Assembly: GCA_017883125.1 (NCBI GenBank)
Contig: JADGOD010000017.1
Coordinates: 1-11,500 of the forward strand
Length of the DNA: 11,500 nt
Source of the DNA: Acidimicrobiales bacterium
Lineage (GTDB): Bacteria; Actinomycetota; Acidimicrobiia; Acidimicrobiales; RAAP-2
Direction: 5' to 3'
The position numbers and the translations under genes were made by a program. Positions 1 to 5,991 of the stretch are shown here, piece by piece. The notes beneath the pieces were generated by a model. The model ran no database searches, was not told the origin of the DNA, and saw only the letters and a program-made list of their open reading frames with translations. Every line of letters begins with the position of its first letter. The stretch's first letter is position 1.

Positions 1-165
1 ACGGTTGAGCGGGTTGCGCTCCGGAGCCGGTCCGATGAGGTCGGCGTCCGGCCGGTCGACCTTCACCACGTCAGCCCCGAGCTCCGCGAGCATCATGCAG
101 GCGAACGGCGCCGGCCCCATCCCCGCCAGCTCAACGATCTTGATGCCACTGAGTGGTCCGGCCAT
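1..165 (-). CDS. CaiB/BaiF-type CoA-transferase or alpha-methylacyl-CoA racemase, N-terminal fragment
   Basis: The first 55 codons of a minus-strand gene run off the left edge. The translation begins MAGPLSGIKIVELAGMGPAP and continues with FACMMLAELGADVVKVDRP. This is the typical opening of family III CoA-transferases and especially of alpha-methylacyl-CoA racemase: a G-I-K-I-V-E-L strand, a G-P-A/G-P turn, then LAELGADVVKVD. Family members either move CoA between carboxylic acids or epimerise 2-methylacyl-CoA thioesters in branched-chain lipid or sterol breakdown. The ATG at 165-163 is preceded by AGGGGAG at good spacing and by a promoter at 221-249. The catalytic Asp/His region lies outside the window, so transferase and racemase cannot be separated; the GMGPAPF wording leans towards racemase. 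It is divergent from the galactokinase-like gene. Confidence 0.85.
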   Translation of the reverse strand, partial: MAGPLSGIKIVELAGMGPAPFACMMLAELGADVVKVDRPDADLIGPAPERNPLNR

Positions 166-220
166 ATCGACTCCCCTGCTCGTCCTCCGGACGACGGCGT
201 TCACCGTCTTCCGCTCTCGG

Positions 221-249
221 ATAGTGGCGTGACTCGGCCCACCGGTCAA
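221..249 (-). promoter_or_regulatory. Putative sigma70-type promoter of the CoA-transferase gene
   Basis: On the minus strand TTGACC (complement of 244-249) stands 17 bases before CACTAT (complement of 221-226). The -35 matches the TTGACA consensus at five of six positions; the -10 is weaker, at three of six. Transcription would start near 214, giving a leader of about 50 bases ahead of the ATG at 165. Seen by eye only. Confidence 0.42.
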
Positions 250-274
250 GTCCGAGACGTGCCATGCTCGCTTC

Positions 275-1312
275 GTGAGCAGTCGATCCGCCTACGCACC
301 AGGCCGAGTCACCCTTCTCGGGGACCACACCGACTACGCCGGGGGTCGATCCTTCACCATGGCGATCGATCTCGGGACCCACGCCACCTTCAGCCCCGAC
401 GGCACCTCGGTGCTGCGCGTCGATTCGACGGTCACCGATGAGGAGGTCTCGCTGGGGCTCGACCGCCCCACCGCTGATCACCGCCCGGGCAGCCTGTCCG
501 CCCTCGTCGGAGGTCTCACCGCCGGCCTGGCACCCGGAGATCGACATGGCGGCACCCTGTCGGTCTCCGGCTCGCTCCCCCTGGGGGCGGGGCTGTCGTC
601 GAGCGGCTCGCTCTTGGTGGCCTGTGCGATGGCTCTCGGCATCAGCGAACCAGAGCTCGACCTCGCACTTCGATGTCAGGCAGCCGAAGCGAGAGGTGGC
701 CAAGCCGTGGGGCTCCTCGATCCGTTGACGATCCTGGTCGCTCGCCAGGGCTATGGGGTCGCCCTGGACTTCTCATCGATCACATGGGCGCTGCGGGCGA
801 TCCCCGAAGGCATCTCGATCGTCGTGATCCACTCGGGAGCCCCCCGGATGCTCGCCACCTCCGGCTACGCGGACCGGCGGGCCGAATGCGCCCGGGCCAC
901 CGCCTCGATCGGACCGTTGGGCAGTGCCACGCTCGCCGAGAGCGCTGAGATCGCCGACCCGAAAATCCGACGGCGAGCCCGACACGTCATCACGGAGTCA
1001 GAAAGGGTCGACGCCTTCGTCGAGGCGCTCGGCCGTGGCGCTCTCCACGCAGCCGGTGCGCTGATGAACGAGAGCCACCGATCGCTCTCGGACGACTACG
1101 AGGTGTCCACGCCGGCGATCGACGACCTCGTCAGAGAGCTTCAGGGATCCGACGGCGTCTATGGCGCCCGGATGACCGGTGGAGGGTTCGGCGGTTGCGT
1201 CGTCGCCCTCACCGAACCCGGCTCCCTGGACCTACGCGCGTGGGGACGTGCATGGACCGTCCGACCCTCACAGGGAGCGCACCTCACCTCGGCGGAGTCC
1301 GCCCACTCATGA
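275..1312 (+). CDS. Galactokinase-like GHMP kinase
   Basis: This 345-residue protein should phosphorylate a sugar, most likely galactose at C1 (Leloir pathway, cytoplasm). All three GHMP blocks are present: APGRVTLLGDHTDY (about 8-21), LPLGAGLSSSGS (101-112, phosphate-binding loop) and GARMTGGGFGGCVVAL (297-312). SGYADRRAEC, ARHVITESERV and a PSQGA tail also follow bacterial GalK closely. The probable catalytic Asp is D149 in GLLDP, where GalK usually has GIMDQ. Oddities: GDHTDY replaces the usual GEHTDY, and about 20 residues normally found before the APGRV block are missing. GTG at 275 is the only in-frame start after the stop at 230-232, and no Shine-Dalgarno precedes it, so the mRNA may be leaderless. 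No other Leloir gene is visible nearby. Galactokinase is the best call, but a related sugar kinase is possible. Confidence 0.83.
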   Translation: MSSRSAYAPGRVTLLGDHTDYAGGRSFTMAIDLGTHATFSPDGTSVLRVDSTVTDEEVSLGLDRPTADHRPGSLSALVGGLTAGLAPGDRHGGTLSVSGSLPLGAGLSSSGSLLVACAMALGISEPELDLALRCQAAEARGGQAVGLLDPLTILVARQGYGVALDFSSITWALRAIPEGISIVVIHSGAPRMLATSGYADRRAECARATASIGPLGSATLAESAEIADPKIRRRARHVITESERVDAFVEALGRGALHAAGALMNESHRSLSDDYEVSTPAIDDLVRELQGSDGVYGARMTGGGFGGCVVALTEPGSLDLRAWGRAWTVRPSQGAHLTSAESAHS

Positions 1313-1320
1313 GGTGGCGG
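1299..1320. other. Dyad over the shared convergent stop codons
   Basis: The hexamer TCATGA at 1307-1312 is its own reverse complement and supplies the final Ser codon and TGA stop of both convergent genes. It sits in a larger imperfect inverted repeat, CCGCC (1299-1303) against GGCGG (1316-1320), with CTCATGAG at the centre. It could fold in both transcripts as a weak bidirectional terminator, but it has no T-tract and the inner loop is mismatched. Confidence 0.3.
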
Positions 1321-2368
1321 CGATCAGCCCTTCAAGGGCCGCCGAGGCGCTCCCGGTGTCGATCGAGGCGGCGCTGAGCTCGAGCCCCTCCTCGAGGCTG
1401 CTGGCCCGGCCGACGATGACCAGTGCAGCCGCTGCGTTGAGGGAGACGAGGTCCCGAACCGCACCGTGTCCTCCGGCGAGGACGGAGCGGACCACTGCCG
1501 CGTTGAACGCCACGTCACCACCCCGAACCTCAGCAGGATCGACGGGTTCGAACCCGAGCGACGCCGGATCAAGCGTCCAGGACGACAGCTCGTATGCCCC
1601 GGAGCTGTCGCCGACGACCTCGACGACGTCCGAGGGAGCAGAGATGGAGAGCTCGTCGTACCCATCGGACGAGTGGACGACCCATGCGCGATCCACGCCA
1701 TTGGCCCCCAGCACCATGGCCATCTTCTCGGCCGCCGATGCGTCGGCGGTCCCAATGAGGAGGTGCCGTGGCCTGGAGGGGTTCGACAGCGGCCCGAGGA
1801 GGTTGAACGCCGTGCGCACGCCCAGCGTCCGACGGACGGGACCGACGAAGCGCATCGCAGGGTGGAAGGACGGGGCGAAGCAGAAGCCGATCCCCGCCGT
1901 CTCCACCGATCGGGCGACGACCTCGGGTCCTGCCTCGATCCCGACGCCGAGTGCCTCGAGAACATCTGCGGTTCCCACCAATGACGACGCCGCCCTGTTG
2001 CCGTGCTTGCAGACGGCGACGCCCGCACCGGCTACGACCAGAGCTGCCATCGTCGAGACGTTGACCGAGTGGGTGCCGTCTCCACCGGTTCCCACGATAT
2101 CCATGGCTGGCTGTGAGAGCTCAACGGGCGTGGCGTGGGCCACCATCGAGCGGACCATCCCGGTGAGCTCGTCGGCGGTCTCACCCTTTGCCCGCCACGC
2201 AACCAGCAGGCCGCCGACCACGATGGGATCAACCACACCGTCGAAGACGTGGTCCATGACCAGCTCCGCATCGTCGACGGAGAGATCCTGGCCCTCGATG
2301 AGTGCATCGAGGACCCCCGTCACACCGCCAAGCCGTGCGAGAGGGTCATCAGAGAGGGCAGCGTCCAT
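1307..2368 (-). CDS. trpD: Anthranilate phosphoribosyltransferase
   Basis: TrpD joins anthranilate to PRPP to make N-(5-phosphoribosyl)anthranilate in tryptophan biosynthesis. The family signature is complete: VGTGGDG (about 92-98, PRPP-binding glycine loop), NVST (103-106), KHGNRAASS (121-129), GIGFCFAP, an R-R-x-L-G-V-R-T-xFNLLGPL segment near 179-194, and HSSDGYDELS (232-241), whose Asp-Glu pair binds magnesium. The 353-residue length is normal. ATG at 2368 is preferred, having AGG about nine bases upstream; an in-frame GTG at 2395 adds nine residues but has no ribosome site. It lies 45 bases downstream of the whiB-family gene on the same strand, so the two may share a transcript. No other trp gene is in the window. 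Its stop overlaps the galactokinase-like stop by six bases. Confidence 0.96.
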   Translation of the reverse strand: MDAALSDDPLARLGGVTGVLDALIEGQDLSVDDAELVMDHVFDGVVDPIVVGGLLVAWRAKGETADELTGMVRSMVAHATPVELSQPAMDIVGTGGDGTHSVNVSTMAALVVAGAGVAVCKHGNRAASSLVGTADVLEALGVGIEAGPEVVARSVETAGIGFCFAPSFHPAMRFVGPVRRTLGVRTAFNLLGPLSNPSRPRHLLIGTADASAAEKMAMVLGANGVDRAWVVHSSDGYDELSISAPSDVVEVVGDSSGAYELSSWTLDPASLGFEPVDPAEVRGGDVAFNAAVVRSVLAGGHGAVRDLVSLNAAAALVIVGRASSLEEGLELSAASIDTGSASAALEGLIAATS

Positions 2369-2413
2369 GGCGGAGAACCTAGCCGGGAGCGCCACGTGGC
2401 CGTGGAGAGCCGA

Positions 2414-2650
2414 TCAAGCGGTCTTGCGGCGCTGGCGGTGGATCCGACGGCGCTCTCGCTCCGTCGTCCCTCCCCAGATGCCTTCCCGCTCACGGGAGGC
2501 GAGGGCGTGCTCAAGGCATGCCGCTTGAACTGGGCAGACAGCGCAGATAGCCTTCGCCTCTTCAGCGTCAGCATCGTCTTCGCTGGCCGGATAAAAGATG
2601 TCTGAGTCAATCCCAGTACATGCGGCTCGTTTGCGCCAATTGGCGTTCAT
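2414..2650 (-). CDS. WhiB-family iron-sulfur transcriptional regulator
   Basis: A 78-residue protein with the WhiB pattern: Cys11, then Cys37-A-V-Cys40 and Cys46, expected to hold a [4Fe-4S] cluster, followed by GIWGG (57-61) and a basic tail (ERERRRIHRQRRK) that would contact DNA. In this family the cluster senses redox state, oxygen or nitric oxide, and several members bind the principal sigma factor region 4. ATG at 2650 has AAGGA eight bases upstream. A promoter lies at 2742-2771. At 78 residues it is about the minimum WhiB length, with no extra domain. Which WhiB subgroup it belongs to cannot be settled by eye. It precedes trpD on the same strand and is divergent from the glpD unit, so it could affect either, but that is inference from position. 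Confidence 0.96.
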   Translation of the reverse strand: MNANWRKRAACTGIDSDIFYPASEDDADAEEAKAICAVCPVQAACLEHALASREREGIWGGTTERERRRIHRQRRKTA

Positions 2651-2724
2651 GATGAGATTCCTTGCGATGGCGATCGGGGGTCGATCTCCGCATTCCCGAG
2701 CGCCTCGAACTGGCCGACACTCTC

Positions 2725-2740
2725 GAAATAGCGGAATTTC
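2725..2740. promoter_or_regulatory. Possible operator dyad in the whiB/glpD intergenic region
   Basis: GAAAT (2725-2729) and ATTTC (2736-2740) form a perfect inverted repeat with a six-base centre. It is an AT-rich island in GC-rich DNA and covers the predicted whiB transcription start (about 2735), next to the -10 element. Its position fits an operator for the divergent genes. No regulator can be assigned, and five-base arms could arise by chance. Confidence 0.28.
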
Positions 2741-2741
2741 T

Positions 2742-2771
2742 AGTATCTCACGCGAGGCATGGCGTTGTAAA
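2742..2771 (-). promoter_or_regulatory. Putative extended -10 promoter of the whiB-family gene
   Basis: On the minus strand TTTACA (complement of 2766-2771; five of six against TTGACA) is followed after 18 bases by GATACT (complement of 2742-2747). TGA directly before the -10 fits the extended -10 TGn motif. Transcription would begin near 2735, leaving a leader of about 85 bases. This is the best promoter match noticed in the window. Confidence 0.5.
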
Positions 2772-2818
2772 GGACCCCCAGGGGGATGTCCCGGGGGGCG
2801 CTGTGGCAGGCTTGCGCC

Positions 2819-4492
2819 GTGTCCCGCTTCAATCGATCCGAGTCGCTCGAGGCCCTGCTCACCCGGGACTTCGACGTGCTGGTGATCGGCGGCGGGATGA
2901 CCGGCACCGGGGTAGCCGTCGACGCCACCACCCGAGGGCTGTCGGTGGCGCTGATCGAGGCCGAGGATTTCGCCTCGGGAACCTCGTCGAAGTCCTCCAA
3001 GATGGTCCACGGGGGACTCCGCTACCTCCAGCAGCGCGAGCTGCGCCTCGTCTACGAGAACCTCCATGAGCGCCAGCGCCTCCTCAACAACGCTCCGCAC
3101 CTGGTCTCTCCGCTCCCCTTCCTGATCCCGCTCTTCGGGAGGGACGGGGTCGTCTCGAAGACCGTTGCCCGCTCCTACCGATCCGCTCTCTGGCTCTATG
3201 ACGTCACCGGTGGCCTCCGGATCGGGAGGCGTCACAAGGAGATCGACAGGGCCGAGGTCGTGCGGCACTTTCCCACCATGGACGTCTCGAACCTCGTGGC
3301 CGGGTTCCTGTACTTCGACGCCCGAGGCGACGATGCCCGAGTCGCCCTCACCCTGGCGCGGACCGCCGCTGATCACGGGGCCATCATGGCGAACTACGCA
3401 CCTGCGACCAGCTTCCTGCGCGACGGGACCGGCCGGATCATCGGTGCTCGGATCACCCCGTCGGCTCCCGGCGAGGAGGGGTCGGCCCCGATCGACGTCC
3501 GCGCTCGTGTGGTGGTCAATGCCGCAGGGGTCTTCGTCGACGAGGTGAGCTCGCTGGACGAGCACGGCAGCGTCGAGTCGCTGACGCCAGCGAAGGGGGT
3601 TCACGTCTCGGTGCCCGCCCACCGGCTCCCCTGCGACATCGCTGCGGTCATCCCGGTCCCCAGGGACAAGCGCAGCATCTTCGTGGTCCCCTGGAGCGAA
3701 GGACCGTATGTCTTCATCGGGACGACCGACACGCCCTACGACGGCCCCCTCCACAGCCCGCGGTGCGAGCCCGAGGACGTCGACTACCTCCTCGGTGCGG
3801 TGAACGCCCTGACCTCTGCCGCCTTGACCAGAAGCGACGTCACGGGCGTCTGGGCCGGGCTCCGACCGCTGCTGAAGCCCAACCCGTCGAAGCGGATCTC
3901 GGAGCGAACCGCAGATCTCTCCCGTCGGCACCACGTCGAGACCATGTCTGACGGCGTGATCCTCATCACCGGGGGCAAATGGACGACCTATCGCAAGATG
4001 GCAGAGGATGCGCTCGACGAGGTGGCACGCCAGCTGCCAGGCCTCGGGAAGTGTCAGACTCGCAAGCTCGCCCTCCACGGCTCACCCGCCAAGGGCACGG
4101 TTCTCATCCCCGGTATCGATGATGCGTTGGCCAGCCACCTCCGGGGTCGCTACGGGACCGATGCGGTCGATGTCGCCAGGTTGATCGGCGAAGACCCCTC
4201 GCTGAGCGAACCGATCGTCGAGACGCTCCCCTTCATCGGCGCCGAGGTGCTCTACGCCGCCCGCCACGAGATGGCGATCACGGTGGGCGACGTCCTCAGC
4301 CGACGGACGAGGGCCCAGCTGCAGAATGCTCAGAATTCGGTGGACGCCGCCCGGCGGGTCGCCGAGATCATGGGTGCCGAGCTCGGATGGGACGCCAGTC
4401 GACAGGACCAGGAGGTGGCGGCATTCTCTCAGATGGTCTTGAGCGAGCTCACCGCCGCTGGCGTGGCCCTTGACCGAGGAGTCCAGCGATGA
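2819..4492 (+). CDS. glpD: FAD-dependent glycerol-3-phosphate dehydrogenase
   Basis: GlpD oxidises sn-glycerol-3-phosphate to DHAP, reducing FAD and passing electrons to membrane quinone. Seen in the 557-residue product: VIGGGMTGTGVAVDA (about 22-36, FAD-binding Rossmann loop), FASGTSSKSSKMVHGGLRY (51-69, the GlpD signature), VVNAAGVFVD, AGLRPLL (346-352, with the substrate-binding Arg) and GGKWTTYRKMAED (385-397), then a C-terminal helical domain. The GTG at 2819, with GGCAGG eight bases before it, places the start where GlpD proteins usually begin. An in-frame ATG at 2786 adds 11 residues, but its G-run (2781-2785) abuts the codon directly, too close for a ribosome site. It is the first gene of a three-gene unit; its stop overlaps the next start as ATGA, implying translational coupling. 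Confidence 0.95.
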   Translation: MSRFNRSESLEALLTRDFDVLVIGGGMTGTGVAVDATTRGLSVALIEAEDFASGTSSKSSKMVHGGLRYLQQRELRLVYENLHERQRLLNNAPHLVSPLPFLIPLFGRDGVVSKTVARSYRSALWLYDVTGGLRIGRRHKEIDRAEVVRHFPTMDVSNLVAGFLYFDARGDDARVALTLARTAADHGAIMANYAPATSFLRDGTGRIIGARITPSAPGEEGSAPIDVRARVVVNAAGVFVDEVSSLDEHGSVESLTPAKGVHVSVPAHRLPCDIAAVIPVPRDKRSIFVVPWSEGPYVFIGTTDTPYDGPLHSPRCEPEDVDYLLGAVNALTSAALTRSDVTGVWAGLRPLLKPNPSKRISERTADLSRRHHVETMSDGVILITGGKWTTYRKMAEDALDEVARQLPGLGKCQTRKLALHGSPAKGTVLIPGIDDALASHLRGRYGTDAVDVARLIGEDPSLSEPIVETLPFIGAEVLYAARHEMAITVGDVLSRRTRAQLQNAQNSVDAARRVAEIMGAELGWDASRQDQEVAAFSQMVLSELTAAGVALDRGVQR

Positions 4493-5991
4493 CCGAGCCC
4501 ACCCCGCCATCAGACCTCGCTGCAGGAGATCAGATCGGCGAGCGATTCACCGGATCGCGAGACACGCTCTCTCCTGAGCTCCTCACGGCGATCGAGGCCA
4601 CCGGGGCCGAGGTCCTCACCGACGAAGGTGCGCGTGCTTCGGGCTCCCGAGACTGGTGGCCAGTGAGCATCGGCTGGGCAGCGCAGCGCCGGGTGGGCGC
4701 TCTCGCTGGAGTCATCGTCCGCCCCCACTCGACCACCGAGGTCTCCGAGGTCCTGGCCGCCTGCCACCGCGAAGGGGTGGCCGTGACGCCGACTGCCGGT
4801 CGGAGCGGGGTGTGCGGCGGTGTCATCCCTCTGAGAGGCGGCGTGTCACTCGATCTCACCGGCCTCGACCGGATCCTCGAGGTCGACGAGACGTCCTGCA
4901 CCCTGCGCTCGGAAGCCGGGGTGTTCGGCCCTGACCTCGAGGCACACCTGGGCGCGGTTGGATCGGGCTTCACGCTCGGCCACTGGCCCCAGTCGATGGA
5001 TCTCTCGACCGTCGGGGGATGGCTGGCCTGTCGAGGAGCAGGCCAGTACTCGAACCGCTACGGGAAGATCGAAGACATGGTCCGAGGCCTCACCGTCGTC
5101 CTGGCCGATGGATCGGTGGTGCACACCGAGGGCAACGGGCCCCGCTCGGCGACCGGTCCGAACCTCACGCAGCTCTTTGTGGGGTCTGAGGGCACCTTGG
5201 GCGTGATCACCGAGGCGACACTGATGATTCGCCCGCTCCCCACGGGCGAGGGACGCGGCGCGTGGGGCTTCGACAGCTTCGACGCCGGCATGGAGGCGTG
5301 CCGCCGGATCATCCAGCGTGGAGCCACGCCTGCGGTACTCCGTCTCTACGACGAGATCGAGTCCGAGCGGAGCTTCTCGGTCCAGACCAACGTCCTGATC
5401 GTTCTCGACGAAGCCGACCCGGCCATCGTCGAAGCGACGATGGCCATCGTGAGCCAAGAGGTCGGCGATGCCGAGGTGCTCGATGGCGGGTTGGTCGACA
5501 GGTGGCTCGGCCACCGCAACGACGTCAGCGCCCTGACGCCCCTGTGGCAGTCGAAGATCGTGGTCGACACGATCGAGATGGCGGGTCGATGGTCGGTCCT
5601 CGATGACCTGCGCCAGGATGTCACCGCCGCGCTCAGGGAGGTCCCGGGGACTCTCGTAGCGTCGGTCCACCAGAGCCACGCCTACCCCGACGGGGCATGC
5701 CTCTACTTCACGTTCGCCGGCCGAGCGAGCAGCGATGAGCTCCCCGGTGACGAAGCCCTAGATCCCGAGGAGAGGTACTACCGCACGTGCTGGGATGCGG
5801 CGACGGAGGTCATCGAGCGGCACGGCGCGTCGATCAGCCATCACCACGGCATCGGGCTCAACCGAGGGCGGTACATGGCCTCGGCTCTGGGGTCGGCCTT
5901 CGGGGTCCTCCAGCAGATCAAGCAGGCGCTCGATCCGACGAGCATCATGAACCCCGGGAAGCTCGGGCTCGACGACGGAGGTCAGTGGTGA
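4489..5991 (+). CDS. FAD-linked oxidase resembling alkyl-dihydroxyacetonephosphate synthase
   Basis: This 500-residue protein has a PCMH-type FAD domain (about 70-250) and an FAD-oxidase C-terminal domain (about 255-495). It follows AGPS-type sequences: LGHWPQSMDLSTVGGWLA (163-180), YGKIEDMV (191-198), VGSEGTLGVITEATLMIRP (231-249), an LRLYD Arg (285), DGACLYFTF with the equivalent of the AGPS active-site Tyr (Y406), and the histidine cluster SHHHGIG (450-456). AGPS swaps the acyl group of acyl-DHAP for a fatty alcohol, making alkyl-DHAP for ether lipids. The FAD loop reads AGRSGVCGG instead of the usual GGGTS, so this is a divergent subfamily. It could instead be a 2-hydroxyacid or polyol oxidase of the GlcD type. 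GAGGAG lies seven bases before the ATG. It is coupled to glpD by ATGA and to the kinase by GTGA. Fold is confident; substrate is not. Confidence 0.82.
   Translation: MTEPTPPSDLAAGDQIGERFTGSRDTLSPELLTAIEATGAEVLTDEGARASGSRDWWPVSIGWAAQRRVGALAGVIVRPHSTTEVSEVLAACHREGVAVTPTAGRSGVCGGVIPLRGGVSLDLTGLDRILEVDETSCTLRSEAGVFGPDLEAHLGAVGSGFTLGHWPQSMDLSTVGGWLACRGAGQYSNRYGKIEDMVRGLTVVLADGSVVHTEGNGPRSATGPNLTQLFVGSEGTLGVITEATLMIRPLPTGEGRGAWGFDSFDAGMEACRRIIQRGATPAVLRLYDEIESERSFSVQTNVLIVLDEADPAIVEATMAIVSQEVGDAEVLDGGLVDRWLGHRNDVSALTPLWQSKIVVDTIEMAGRWSVLDDLRQDVTAALREVPGTLVASVHQSHAYPDGACLYFTFAGRASSDELPGDEALDPEERYYRTCWDAATEVIERHGASISHHHGIGLNRGRYMASALGSAFGVLQQIKQALDPTSIMNPGKLGLDDGGQW

Noticed and set aside
1179..2528. 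449-codon plus-strand frame antisense to trpD
   Set aside because: Ser/Thr/Pro/Arg-rich composition typical of a GC-rich shadow, no recognisable motif, and it lies over a clear trpD.
2786..2818. ATG 2786 as the glpD start
   Set aside because: It is in frame and possible, but the G-run abuts the codon without a spacer, and the added residues precede the normal GlpD N-terminus.
2414..4078. Long minus-strand reading frame of 554 codons antisense to glpD
   Set aside because: Only its last 78 codons are a real gene (whiB family). The rest is low-complexity, Arg/Gly/Asp-rich shadow translation of the glpD coding strand.
4846..5679. 277-codon minus-strand frame inside the AGPS-like gene
   Set aside because: Antisense shadow; no start signal or protein motif.
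5787..5987. 67-residue upstream extension of the kinase
   Set aside because: Lies out of frame within the AGPS-like gene; GGAGG six bases before GTG 5988 marks the start.
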